Made by a program: the position numbers and the translations under genes. 64,000 nucleotides of DNA from Planosporangium sp963837285 (GTDB lineage Bacteria; Actinomycetota; Actinomycetes; Mycobacteriales; Micromonosporaceae): positions 496,001-560,000 of the forward strand of contig CAWIMS010000003.1 of assembly GCA_963837285.1 (NCBI GenBank), given 5' to 3'. How positions within the stretch are numbered: position 1 is the stretch's first letter; every line of letters starts with the position of its first letter. This document shows positions 10,110 through 18,460 of this stretch, one piece after another. Under the pieces are notes generated by a model. The model searched no databases. It was not told the origin of the DNA and saw nothing but the letters and a program-made list of their open reading frames with translations.

Positions 10110-12938
10110 TCACCGTCCGAGATCGTCGGTCGGGTAGGGGAGCGCGGCGGGGAAGGGGAGCGCGGCGTCGATCCGGTACCCGTCGTGGTAGTGGGCCGCC
10201 GTGAGCTGCCCACCGACCAGCCCGGCGCGCGTGGCCATTCCCGCCGTACCGGTATGAGCCGCCCTGCCGTCGTCGGCGACCGTGATCCGGAGGAAGCCCC
10301 CGTCGCGGGAAATGCCGATGAACACGTTACGGATACCGGAGTTGCGGGACGCGTCGGCCAGTGCCGCCTCGACGAGGCGGTAGGCGGTGATGTCGAGGAC
10401 CATGGGAACAAGCCGCACGTCGTCGGTGACCTCGATCTTCACGGTGGCACCGGCGGATCGCAGCGGTCGGGTCAGCTCGTCCAGGTTGCGCAGGCTGGGC
10501 AGCACGCCGTTGTGCGGCGCATCGCGTCCACGCAACAGTGCCTCGGTGGTCTGAAGTTCGGCCATGCCGGCGCGGGCGGCGTCGTTGACGCGCCGCATCG
10601 TTTCCGCGAGCTTGTCCAGCACGAGGTCGTCGCGGCGGGGGTTCGCCTGGAGCAGATGCGCCGCCACCGCCGCGTGGGCGTTGATCGCCGACATGCTGTT
10701 GGCGATGACGTGATGCAGATCCCGGGCGATCCGGAAGCGTTCCTCGTCCAGCGCCGGCCCGGTCGGCCCCGGCCACCCGGTCAAACCGGTCAACCCGGCC
10801 GGCTCGGGCGCTCCGCTCGACGGGTCCGGACCAGGCGCCGGACCCGGCGGGGTGAGGATCGCCCGGCCGGGCCCGGCCAGCCGCCCAGGCCACCAGACGT
10901 ACCGGCCCAGACCGAAGGCGACCGCGGGGACGAGTACGGATCGCACCACGAACGTGTCGAGCAGGACGCCGAACGCGACGAGGAAACCGATCTCGACCAT
11001 GAGCACGATGGGCAGCATGGCCAGTACCGCGAACGTCGCCGCCAGGACGAGCCCGGCCGAGGTGATGACGCCACCGGTCGTGGCGAGCGCGCCCACCATG
11101 CCGTTCCGGGCGCCCGCGTTCGCCGTCTCCTCCCGCGCCCGGGTCATCAGGAAGATGTTGTAGTCCACCCCGAGTGCGACCAGGAACATGAACCCGAGCA
11201 CCGGAACCGTCGGGTCGAGGCCCTTGAACCCGAACAGGTGGGTGAAGACGAGGATGCTCGCCCCCATCGCAGCGGCGAACGACAGCACCACCGTCACGAT
11301 GAGCATGACCGCCGCCACGATCGCGCGCAGCAGGAGGACCAGCACCAGGAGCACCACCGCGAGGATGAGCGGGACGACCCGGTTGCGGTCGTGGTCGGTG
11401 GTCACCGTCAGGTCGAGGTTCTCGGCTCCCTGGCCGCCCACGAGCACGCCGGTACCGGCGATCGCGTGTACCCGGTCGCGGACGCGCACGATCGTGTCGC
11501 GTTCGGCCTGGGTGTCCGGCTGGTTCACCGGAAACGCCGAGATCTCCACCCAGTCGGCGGTGGTTCGACCGAGGAGGACGTGGGCGACGCCGGGCGTCTC
11601 GCGTACCGCCGCGATGATCTGGTCTCGCTGTGGCGGCCGGGCGAGAACGGTCAGCGGTCGGGCCGCGTACTGCGGAAAGCGGCGGGTCACCAACTGGTAC
11701 CCGGTGACCGACTCGGGCCGCTTGGTGAACTTGTCGGCGTCGCGAAGGTCGCCGATCCGGCTGTGCAGGCCTCCGGCGAGCACGCCGAGCACCACGATGG
11801 CCCCGATCGTGGCCACCGCCCAGTGCCGGGCGACGCCCTGTCCGAGCCGGTACCACCCGCGGGCGGTGCGGTCGGACGACCCACCGGGCCGCGGGATGGC
11901 GGGCCAGAAGACCGGGCGGCCGAGGACCACCAGCAACGCCGGAAAGAGCGTGGTCATCACCACGACGGTGCAGGCGACGCCGGTTGCCGCGACCGGGCCG
12001 AGCCCGCGCAGGCTGTTCATGTCCGCGGCGAGCAGGCAGAGCAGGCCGGCGACGACCGTGGCGGCCGACGCGACGATCGCCGGGACCGCGCCGCGGATGG
12101 CCCTCGCCATGGCCGCCGGTACCTCGGGGTTGTGGCGCAGTTCCTCCCGGTACCGGGCGGTCAGCAGCAGCGCGTAGTCGGTACCGGCGCCGAACACCAG
12201 AACCCTGAAGATCGACGCCGTCTGGGTGCTGACGGTGACCCCGAGCGCCTTGACGAGCAGGAACACCATCGCCATCGACAGCAGCGCGGCGCACGCCACC
12301 GCCAGCAGCGGCACGATCCACAGGAACGGGCTGCGGTAGGTCAGAATCAGCAGTACCGCGACCACCGCCACGGTGGCGAGCAGGAGCTTCACGTCGATGC
12401 TCTGGAAGACCTTGCTGAGGTCCGCGCCGACCGCCGACGGCCCGGTGACCTTGACGTCGAGGCCGCGCGGGTGATCTGCCACCACGGCTCGTAGATCGGT
12501 GGCGAGACGCACGTCGTCGCCGTAGCGGTCACCGACCGACAACCGCAGGAGCAGGGCTTTCCGGTCCGGCGACGAGGTCACGGCCGCACCGGCGTCGGCG
12601 TAGTGGGCGGATACCGCCGCCAGATGCCGGTTCGCCGCCGCCTGGTCGTCCGCGGTGATCCCGGTGGATCGCTGGTAGACCACCAGAAAGTCGTGGGCCC
12701 GCCCGCCGGGCAGGGCGGCCGTGACCGCTGCGGCGCGGGTAGACTCCGCGCTGGCCGGCAGGTAGTCGGTGACGCCGTCCTTCTGGACCGACGACAGCTT
12801 GAAACCGATCGGCGCGACCGCGACCAGAATGCCGATCCACAATGCGACGACCAGCCAGGCGACCAGCCGCCCAGGTCGCCGGTGGCGACGCACGTGCGGG
12901 TGGTCTCCCGGTATGGACGCCGGTTCCTCGTATGTCAC
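10110..12938 (-). CDS. MMPL/RND-type exporter fused to a NarL-type histidine kinase module
   Basis: One uninterrupted 942-residue protein. Residues about 1-690 form a complete MMPL transporter: a cytoplasmic N-terminus, about twelve hydrophobic segments, two large extracytoplasmic loops and the duplicated signatures VFGAGTDYALLLTARYREE and ALGVDYNIFLMTRAREE. A Pro/Gly-rich linker of about 40 residues follows. From residue about 730 a HisKA_3-like dimerisation helix reads EERFRIARDLHHVIANSMSA, with phospho-acceptor His at 742. A HATPase-like end has VADDGRAAHTG and AGLVGGQLTAA. The N-box (EAALADASRNS) has Asp in place of the usual Asn, so ATP binding is uncertain. It heads an operon with a receiver-only regulator and an ECF sigma factor. 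I know of no standard family with this architecture; it implies that transport or ligand binding is coupled to signalling. Confidence 0.85.
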   Translation of the reverse strand: MTYEEPASIPGDHPHVRRHRRPGRLVAWLVVALWIGILVAVAPIGFKLSSVQKDGVTDYLPASAESTRAAAVTAALPGGRAHDFLVVYQRSTGITADDQAAANRHLAAVSAHYADAGAAVTSSPDRKALLLRLSVGDRYGDDVRLATDLRAVVADHPRGLDVKVTGPSAVGADLSKVFQSIDVKLLLATVAVVAVLLILTYRSPFLWIVPLLAVACAALLSMAMVFLLVKALGVTVSTQTASIFRVLVFGAGTDYALLLTARYREELRHNPEVPAAMARAIRGAVPAIVASAATVVAGLLCLLAADMNSLRGLGPVAATGVACTVVVMTTLFPALLVVLGRPVFWPAIPRPGGSSDRTARGWYRLGQGVARHWAVATIGAIVVLGVLAGGLHSRIGDLRDADKFTKRPESVTGYQLVTRRFPQYAARPLTVLARPPQRDQIIAAVRETPGVAHVLLGRTTADWVEISAFPVNQPDTQAERDTIVRVRDRVHAIAGTGVLVGGQGAENLDLTVTTDHDRNRVVPLILAVVLLVLVLLLRAIVAAVMLIVTVVLSFAAAMGASILVFTHLFGFKGLDPTVPVLGFMFLVALGVDYNIFLMTRAREETANAGARNGMVGALATTGGVITSAGLVLAATFAVLAMLPIVLMVEIGFLVAFGVLLDTFVVRSVLVPAVAFGLGRYVWWPGRLAGPGRAILTPPGPAPGPDPSSGAPEPAGLTGLTGWPGPTGPALDEERFRIARDLHHVIANSMSAINAHAAVAAHLLQANPRRDDLVLDKLAETMRRVNDAARAGMAELQTTEALLRGRDAPHNGVLPSLRNLDELTRPLRSAGATVKIEVTDDVRLVPMVLDITAYRLVEAALADASRNSGIRNVFIGISRDGGFLRITVADDGRAAHTGTAGMATRAGLVGGQLTAAHYHDGYRIDAALPFPAALPYPTDDLGR

Positions 12939-13168
12939 GGACGCTGTCCACAGCGTGCATGGCCCAGCGCATCGGTCAACCGCACCCGCATTGCATCGAC
13001 GCTAGGAGCGGCGTGGGATGCCGGCAACCACCCCATGTCGGACCCGCTTCCCCCCGGGAACGGGGACGGGTCCTCCTCATCGTGGTGGAAGACAGCGCCA
13101 CGTCCGGGTGCCTACCGTCGCCGTCGCCGGCAGTCAAGTTGACAGTCCACTGGGGAGGAACCGACCAG

Positions 13169-13330
13169 ATGTCGATCGGGCAGGCAGAGCGCCAGGTGTC
13201 CGGCAAGCTGAACAGCCGCCTGTTCACGACGCTTGTCCTGATCGCCCTCGCGACAACCGCGCTGACCGGACCCCTGCTGCGGCTCAAATCCCGTACCGCC
13301 GGAGCGGTCCCAGCGCCGGGCGAGGGCTGA
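13169..13330 (+). pseudogene. 53-residue C-terminal remnant of a cation/H+ antiporter
   Basis: The frame starts at the ATG at 13169 with a good GAGGAA site at 13154-13159. It encodes KLNSRLFTTLVLIALATTAL followed by TGPLLRL. This matches the last membrane segment of CPA2-type Na+/H+ antiporters, where an ...LFTMLVLMALVTT... pattern closes the transporter (family knowledge). The other 350 or more residues are absent and the sequence upstream shows no trace of them. It ends 3 bases before the flavin reductase start and may now act only as a translated leader. A small genuine membrane peptide is the alternative. Confidence 0.45.
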
Positions 13331-13333
13331 GCG

Positions 13334-13846
13334 GTGGCGGTGGAGCTGGGCGTCGACGCGCGTGCGCTACGCACCGCGCTCGGCCGGTTCGCGACGGGAG
13401 TCACGGTCGTCACCACCCGGTCCCGGCGCGGGGCCGTCGGGATGACCATCAACTCCTTCTGCCCGGTGTCCCTCGACCCGCCGCTCGTCCTGTTCTGCGT
13501 GGGGCACCGGTCGCAGCTTCGCGACGTCGTCACGACCGCGTCGGCGTACGCGGTCAACGTACTCAGCGCGGCGCAGGAGGAGTTGTCGCGACAGTTCGCG
13601 ACCCCGGGCCGGGACCGCTTCGGCGCCGCGTTGTGGCGACCCGGCACCACAGGGTCGCCGGTGCTGGTCGGTGCCCTCGCCGTGCTGGAGTGCATCGGCG
13701 AACAGTTGGTGGGCATGGGTGATCATGACATTGTCATCGGCCGGGTCGTGACGCTGCATCCCGTCGCCGACGCCGAACCGCTGATCTTCTTCGGCGGGCG
13801 GTACCGGCGCCTCGTGGTTACCGACCCGGATCCGGCCGCGCCGTAG
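13334..13846 (+). CDS. Flavin reductase-like FMN-binding protein
   Basis: The product is 170 residues from a GTG. LRTALGRFATGVTVVTTRSR, MTINSFCPVSLDPPLVLFCV and LSRQFATPGRDRF are the conserved blocks of the flavin reductase/HpaC-ActVB family. These NAD(P)H:FMN or FAD oxidoreductases supply reduced flavin to a separate monooxygenase. It sits at the head of polyketide locus 1, so a role in oxygenating the aromatic polyketide is likely (inference). The partner monooxygenase could be any of the flavin- or ABM-type oxygenases of locus 2, as locus 1 has none of its own. Confidence 0.8.
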   Translation: MAVELGVDARALRTALGRFATGVTVVTTRSRRGAVGMTINSFCPVSLDPPLVLFCVGHRSQLRDVVTTASAYAVNVLSAAQEELSRQFATPGRDRFGAALWRPGTTGSPVLVGALAVLECIGEQLVGMGDHDIVIGRVVTLHPVADAEPLIFFGGRYRRLVVTDPDPAAP

Positions 13847-13964
13847 CCTCGCCACGACCGTCCGTGCCTGCGGAAATTGCCTACCTAGTTCTGATCACTT
13901 TTGGCGAGGGTTCCTCCTCCCTCGGACGTAGCTGTGTTGGGGAGTCTCGCTGAACGGAGGACGG

Positions 13965-14678
13965 ATGGACCGACCCGGAGTCACCGTACGGGCGACCACC
14001 GCAGACATCATGCTGGGAGAGGAGCGACGGAGACTGGCGAGGGATCTGCACAACGCCGTGGGGAACCGGCTGACCATGATCTCGTTGAACGCCCGATCTG
14101 CCGATCACGATCGGGTACGCCAGCGATTGACGTCCATCGACGAGGTGGCGCAGCAGGCGATGCGCCACATGGGGTGGATCGTCCACGGGCTGCGGGGCGG
14201 CAGCGCGTTCCTGGCCGAGGACAGCACCACCGTCATGGATGCGGTGTACGAGGTGATCGACGAGTTCCGCGGGCTCGCCCCGCCGATCCCGGTGGAGGTC
14301 TCCGGGGGCGACGTGTGCCCGCCTCCGGGTGTACGCCGGCTGGCCCGGCAGGTCGTGCGCGAGGCGGTGATCAACGGGATGAAGCACGGCGAGTTGCGGG
14401 ACGTCCGCGTCGAGCTGTTCGTCGACGACGATGTCGACCTGAGAGTGTGGACGCGCGGCGACGAGGAGCGGGCTGACCAGCGTGGTATAGGGGGGTTCGG
14501 CCTCGGCCTGGTCGGCCTGGCCGAGCAGGCACACGACTACGGCGGCGTGCTCGAGGCCGGCCGCACCATCCGCGGGTGGTTCGTGGTCCGCGCGCGGATA
14601 CCGTTGGTCTGGACGAGCATGACGCCGATCACGCGGGACGACACCGCGATCGCGAGCCTCGAGGCGCCGGCGGCATGA
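13965..14678 (+). CDS. Soluble NarL-type sensor histidine kinase
   Basis: The product is 237 residues from an ATG at 13965 preceded by GGAGGA. No membrane segment or sensor domain is visible; the protein begins almost directly with the dimerisation helix GEERRRLARDLHNAVGNRLT, where the first His is the phospho-acceptor. A HATPase domain follows with an N-box-like REAVINGMKHG and a glycine-rich GIGGFGLGLVGLAEQ. The usual DxG motif is replaced by TRGDEER, so nucleotide binding may be unusual. It overlaps the response regulator start by four bases (ATGA), marking a cognate pair. The soluble form suggests an intracellular signal. Its place in front of the PKS genes suggests control of locus 1. 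Confidence 0.8.
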   Translation: MDRPGVTVRATTADIMLGEERRRLARDLHNAVGNRLTMISLNARSADHDRVRQRLTSIDEVAQQAMRHMGWIVHGLRGGSAFLAEDSTTVMDAVYEVIDEFRGLAPPIPVEVSGGDVCPPPGVRRLARQVVREAVINGMKHGELRDVRVELFVDDDVDLRVWTRGDEERADQRGIGGFGLGLVGLAEQAHDYGGVLEAGRTIRGWFVVRARIPLVWTSMTPITRDDTAIASLEAPAA

Positions 14679-15457
14679 CGGTCACCTACCAACCGGCCCG
14701 CCCGGTCAAGGTCGCCATTGTGGACGACCAACCACTGGTCCTGGCCGGGCTACGCGACACGCTCGCCCACTCGCCGGCGGTCGAACTCGTCGGCGAGGCG
14801 CAGCACGGCGCCGAGGCGGTGCAACTGGCCCGCCTGCTTCGCCCCGACGTCATGTTGATGGACATCGGCATGCCGGGGATGAACGGCGTGGAGGCGACCC
14901 GGCTGATCCGCGCCGATACCCGCCAACCGGTACCGCACGTACTGATCCTGACCGTGTTCGAGCACGACGACTACGTGTTCGAGGCCCTTCGGGCGGGTGC
15001 CAGCGGGTTCCTGTTGAAGACGACGCCGACCGAGAAGATCATCGAGGCGGTCACCGCCATCTTCGCGGGCGGCGCGTATCTCGCCCCGACGGTTGCCCGT
15101 CGGCTGGTCAGGGAGATCGCCGCCCGTCCCGTGGGCCCGACGGTGGCCGCGCCCGAACTGGTCGAGCTGACCGACCGCGAAATCGACGTCTTCAGGCTAC
15201 TGGTCTGCGGGTACCGCAACGACGAGATCGCCGACCGGCTGGTGGTAGGGGAGAGCACCGTCAAGTCGCATGTCCAGAACCTGTACCGGAAGATGGACGT
15301 CCGCGACCGGGTACAGGCCGTCATCTACGCCTACGAGCGCGGACTCGTCCGCCCCGGGGCCGGCCCGGGCTCCCCCGAGCGGTGGAACACCCTGGCCGGC
15401 AGAGGGGGTACCGATCTCCGCTCCGCGCCGGGCGACGTACCGAAATCGACGCCCTAG
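14675..15457 (+). CDS. NarL/LuxR-family response regulator
   Basis: The product is 260 residues from the ATG at 14675, overlapping the kinase stop. The receiver domain has VKVAIVDDQPLVLAGLRDTL, phospho-acceptor Asp in RPDVMLMDIGMPGMNGVEA, and Lys in GFLLKTTPTEK. The C-terminal LuxR helix-turn-helix reads ELTDREIDVFRLLVCGYRND, EIADRLVVGESTVKSHVQNL. A tail of about 40 residues after the HTH is not conserved. Together with the preceding kinase it forms a complete two-component system immediately upstream of the cyclase-ACP-aromatase-KS-CLF genes, and so is a probable pathway-situated regulator. Unlike the regulator at 9660-10100, it keeps its DNA-binding domain. Confidence 0.88.
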   Translation: MTVTYQPARPVKVAIVDDQPLVLAGLRDTLAHSPAVELVGEAQHGAEAVQLARLLRPDVMLMDIGMPGMNGVEATRLIRADTRQPVPHVLILTVFEHDDYVFEALRAGASGFLLKTTPTEKIIEAVTAIFAGGAYLAPTVARRLVREIAARPVGPTVAAPELVELTDREIDVFRLLVCGYRNDEIADRLVVGESTVKSHVQNLYRKMDVRDRVQAVIYAYERGLVRPGAGPGSPERWNTLAGRGGTDLRSAPGDVPKSTP

Positions 15458-15519
15458 TTTCGGCTTTCGACAGGCCCTCGGATCTGAGCGGCAGCGGATG
15501 AACTCGCGGAGGAACCCAC

Positions 15520-15864
15520 ATGGGGGAAAGCGCCCTGATCGTCGCGCGGATGGTGCCGAGCGACGCCCGGAAGGTCGCTCGCCTGTTCGCGGAGTCGGAC
15601 ACCAGCGAGCTACCGGCGGCGCTGGGCGTTCGGTGCCGCCGCCTGTTCAGTTACCAGGGCCTCTACTTCCATTATGTCGAGTTCGCCGGTGGTCGTGGCG
15701 AGGCACTGCGCCGCGCGGCGGACCGGCCCGACTTCACCGCGCTCAGCACCCGGCTGGCCCCGCACGTCACCGCCTACGACCCGGCGACCTGGCGCGGTCC
15801 CGCCGACGCGGTGGCGACCGAGTTCTACACGTGGCACGGAGAGCCGCGCGAGGCGTCACGATGA
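15520..15864 (+). CDS. SchA/CurD-like (TcmI-type) polyketide cyclase
   Basis: The product is 114 residues from an ATG at 15520 with a GGAGGA site. It shows the SchA/CurD pattern: ALIVARMVPSDARKVARLFA, ESDTSELPAALGV, LFSYQGLYFHYVEF, and a C-terminal TEFYTWHG. Homologues such as the last cyclase of whiE-type spore-pigment clusters close a late ring of aromatic polyketides (family knowledge). A clear paralogue sits at 53126-53443 in the second locus. It is the first structural PKS gene of locus 1. Confidence 0.85.
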   Translation: MGESALIVARMVPSDARKVARLFAESDTSELPAALGVRCRRLFSYQGLYFHYVEFAGGRGEALRRAADRPDFTALSTRLAPHVTAYDPATWRGPADAVATEFYTWHGEPREASR

Positions 15865-16046
15865 CGGCGACGGCCCAGGACGCCGGCCCTGTCACGAGTA
15901 GACCGGGAAGCGCGCCCGACGACCCATGCGGACGGTTCGTCGAACGGGGCGCCTCCTTCCAAAGACGGGGCGCGGGTTCCACGCCAAGGTGGACGCTCGC
16001 CGATTCCGACGCCGCTAGCTTCACGGACGGCGGTGCCGCGAGATGA
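15861..16046 (+). CDS. Hypothetical 61-residue ORF of doubtful coding status
   Basis: The frame begins with an ATG at 15861 overlapping the stop of the cyclase gene (ATGA) and ends at a TGA that overlaps another ATG at 16043. The translation (MTATAQDAGPVTSRPGSAPD onwards) is Ala/Gly/Arg/Ser-rich, with no membrane segment or recognised motif. Its boundaries look operon-like, but the composition is what chance high-GC frames give. It may be a degraded gene; I assign no function. Confidence 0.25.
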   Translation: MTATAQDAGPVTSRPGSAPDDPCGRFVERGASFQRRGAGSTPRWTLADSDAASFTDGGAAR

Positions 16047-16072
16047 CCGGTCCTCGGCTAAAGGAGATTGAT

Positions 16073-16330
16073 GTGACCAGAGATGACCTGACCGACCAGG
16101 CGATCGGAAGACTGCTCGTGGCGGTCGGTGCCGACCCCGGCATCGACGGCTCCGACCTCGAACGGTCGTTTGAGGATCTTGAACTCGACTCCCTGGCACG
16201 GACCGAGTTCGCCTGTCGGATCAAGGAGATCACCGGCGTGGACATCGAGGACGACCTCGCGCCGGCGACAACGCCGAGCGACGTGCGCGCGCTCGTCGTC
16301 GACCGGCTCCGCGGCAACGCGAACGTGTGA
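16073..16330 (+). CDS. Acyl carrier protein of polyketide locus 1
   Basis: The product is 85 residues. I chose the GTG at 16073 because AAAGGAG at 16059-16065 is well placed; an in-frame ATG at 16043 would add ten atypical residues. The phosphopantetheine attachment serine lies in FEDLELDSLARTEFACRIK, where LELDSL replaces the more usual LGYDSL. The helix II region ITGVDIEDDLAPATTPSDVR is typical for type II PKS carriers. It would hold the growing poly-beta-keto chain for the adjacent KS-alpha/CLF pair. It is followed 7 bases later by the aromatase-cupin gene. Confidence 0.9.
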   Translation: MTRDDLTDQAIGRLLVAVGADPGIDGSDLERSFEDLELDSLARTEFACRIKEITGVDIEDDLAPATTPSDVRALVVDRLRGNANV

Positions 16331-16337
16331 GGTCACC

Positions 16338-17195
16338 GTGACAGGCCATACGGACAACCAGATCCACATCGACGCGCCGATCGGGTTCGTCTGGGACGCG
16401 ACCAACGACGTCCGATCCTGGCCGGACCTGTTCTCCGAGTACGCGTCCGTCGAGGTCCTCGACGAGTCACGGGGAACCGTGCTGTTCCGGCTCACCATGT
16501 ACCCGGACGACGACGGCCGGGCGTGGTCATGGGTCTCCGAACGGACCTGCGACCGCTCCACCTGGTCGGTGCAGGCGCGCCGGGTGGAGACCGGTCCGTT
16601 TGAGTACATGCGGATCACCTGGCAGTACGAGGAGCCGGAACCCGGGCGCACCCTGATGAGGTGGCGCCAGGAGTTCGCGATGAAACCGGACGCCCCGATC
16701 GACGACGCGGGAATGACCAACCGCATCAACCAGAACACGCCGATCCAGATGGCGCTCATCCGGGACGAGATCGAGGCGCGTCGACGTCGTATCGTCGACG
16801 AGTCGGCGGTGCCCGCCAACCGCCGCCGCGGCGGCGACCTCCGGGTGATGCTGTCGCCGAAGACCGTCGGCAGCGTCAGCGGGTTCTCGGGTGTCGTCCG
16901 GCTCGACCCGGGCGAGGCGATCGCCGAGCACTACCACCCGTACTCGGAGGAGTTCCTCCATGTCGTGGCCGGCGAGGTCCGGGTGGACCTGGACGGCGAA
17001 CCGCGGTCGATGGCCGCCGACCAGGCCCTGTACGTCCCGATCAACGCCCGGCACCGGATCGCCAACATCGGCGCCGACCCGGCGCTGGTGGTCTTCTTCC
17101 TCAGCCCGCTGGCGCCGAGCCCGGAACTCGGCCACGTCGAAACCGAAGCCCCGGGGGCCGCGCCAAGCGTCTTCGCCGGTTCGCGGGAGGCTTAG
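16338..17195 (+). CDS. Polyketide aromatase/cyclase fused to a cupin
   Basis: The product is 285 residues from a GTG at 16338. Residues 1-150 are a SRPBCC/START aromatase of the TcmN-N/WhiE-VI kind: IHIDAPIGFVWDATNDVRSW, FSEYASVEVLDE, ETGPFEYMRITWQYE, INQNTPIQMALIRDEIE. Residues about 155-285 are a TcmJ/WhiE-II-type cupin: VPANRRRGGDLRVMLSPKTV, GEAIAEHYHPYSEEFLHVVA with metal-binding His and Glu, and INARHRIANIG. In known clusters these are separate proteins, and locus 2 of this window also has them apart (55069-55557 and 43759-44262). Here a short Arg/Glu-rich linker joins them in one frame without a stop. It would fix first-ring folding while the cupin assists. The KS-alpha GTG overlaps its TAG by one base. 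Confidence 0.88.
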   Translation: MTGHTDNQIHIDAPIGFVWDATNDVRSWPDLFSEYASVEVLDESRGTVLFRLTMYPDDDGRAWSWVSERTCDRSTWSVQARRVETGPFEYMRITWQYEEPEPGRTLMRWRQEFAMKPDAPIDDAGMTNRINQNTPIQMALIRDEIEARRRRIVDESAVPANRRRGGDLRVMLSPKTVGSVSGFSGVVRLDPGEAIAEHYHPYSEEFLHVVAGEVRVDLDGEPRSMAADQALYVPINARHRIANIGADPALVVFFLSPLAPSPELGHVETEAPGAAPSVFAGSREA

Positions 17196-18460
17196 TGGAG
17201 CCTCGGCGCGTCGTGGTCACCGGTCTCGGGGTGGTGGCGCCCGGCGGCTCCACCCGGGACCTGTTCTGGCAACGGATTCTCAGCGGCGTGCCGGCCACCC
17301 GCCGGGTCACGCTGTTCGACCCGACCGGGTTCCGGTCCCAGGTGGCGGCGGAGTGTGACTTCGACCCGCGCGCCGCCGGGCTGACCGCCCAGGAGATCCG
17401 CCGAACCGACCGCTACGTGCAGTTCGCGCTCGTGGCTGGCACCGAGGCGCTCGCCGACGCCGGCATCGACGACTCGGTCCAGGACACCGAGGACTTCGGG
17501 GTCTGCGTCGGCACCGCGGTCGGCGCGACGACGTGGCTCGAACGGGAGTACGTCGCCGTCAGCGACAGCGGTCGGCTGTGGGAGGTGGACGGCCGGTACG
17601 CGATGCCGTTCATGTACCCGGCCTTTGTCCCCTCATCGGTCGCGACCGAGCTGGCGGTCAGGGTCGGCGCACACGGTCCCGCCGCCGTGGTGTCCACCGG
17701 TTGCACCGCCGGCATCGACGCCATCGGGTACGCGGCGCAGCTCATCGCCGACGGCTCGGCCGACGTGATGGTGGCCTGTGGCACGGAGTCACCGATTTCG
17801 CCGATCTCGTACGCGTGCTTCGACGCGATCCGCGCCACCACCCCGCGCAACGACGACCCGGAGCGCGCGTCCCGGCCGTTCGACGCGAACCGACAGGGCT
17901 TCGTGATGGGCGAAGGCGGTGCGGCGCTGGTCCTGGAGGATCTCCGGCGGGCCGAGGCGCGCGGCGCCCGGATCTACTGCGAGGTCGCCGGTTACGCCAG
18001 CCGCGCCAACGGGTTCCACATGACCGGGCTACGTCCGGACGGTGTCGAGATGGGGGCCGCGATCATGGACGCGATGCGGCAGGCCCGGTTGCGACCCGAC
18101 CAGCTCGGGTACATCAGCGCGCACGGTTCAGGGACCAGGCAGAACGACCGGCACGAGACCGCGGCGTTCAAACGTTGCTTTCGGGAAACCGCTTACCAGA
18201 TTCCGATCAGCTCCATCAAGTCGACCATCGGTCACTCCTTGGGCGCGATCGGCGCGATCGAGATGGCGGCGTGTGCGCTGGCGATCGAACGGGCCGCGAT
18301 CCCACCCACCGCCAACCTGGAGATCCCCGACCCGGAGTGCGATCTCGACTACACGCCGCTGGTCGCGCGGGAGGCGCGGGTCGACCACGCGCTGTCGGTG
18401 GGAAGCGGGTTCGGCGGGTTCCAGTCGGCGATGGTGTTCTCCCGCGTGCGGGCGTCGTGA
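17195..18460 (+). CDS. Type II PKS ketosynthase alpha subunit, locus 1
   Basis: The product is 421 residues from a GTG overlapping the previous stop. The active-site triad is complete: Cys170 in VVSTGCTAGIDAIG, His in YISAHGSGTRQNDRHET, and His in KSTIGHSLGAIGAIE. FDANRQGFVMGEGGAALVL and SVGSGFGGFQSAM are the other conserved blocks. It condenses malonyl units with the CLF encoded directly downstream; the two genes overlap by four bases (GTGA), as is usual for the heterodimer. It is similar along its whole length to the ketosynthase at 53440-54732. Confidence 0.93.
   Translation: MEPRRVVVTGLGVVAPGGSTRDLFWQRILSGVPATRRVTLFDPTGFRSQVAAECDFDPRAAGLTAQEIRRTDRYVQFALVAGTEALADAGIDDSVQDTEDFGVCVGTAVGATTWLEREYVAVSDSGRLWEVDGRYAMPFMYPAFVPSSVATELAVRVGAHGPAAVVSTGCTAGIDAIGYAAQLIADGSADVMVACGTESPISPISYACFDAIRATTPRNDDPERASRPFDANRQGFVMGEGGAALVLEDLRRAEARGARIYCEVAGYASRANGFHMTGLRPDGVEMGAAIMDAMRQARLRPDQLGYISAHGSGTRQNDRHETAAFKRCFRETAYQIPISSIKSTIGHSLGAIGAIEMAACALAIERAAIPPTANLEIPDPECDLDYTPLVAREARVDHALSVGSGFGGFQSAMVFSRVRAS

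Noticed and set aside
9381..12494. A plus-strand open frame of over 1000 codons
   Set aside because: It is the antisense shadow of the MMPL-kinase gene. Its translation is Arg/Gly/Asp/His-rich without domains, a common artefact of very GC-rich coding DNA.
16043..16072. ATG at 16043 as start of the first ACP
   Set aside because: It overlaps an uncertain small ORF and adds ten non-conserved residues, while the GTG at 16073 has a strong ribosome binding site at the right distance.
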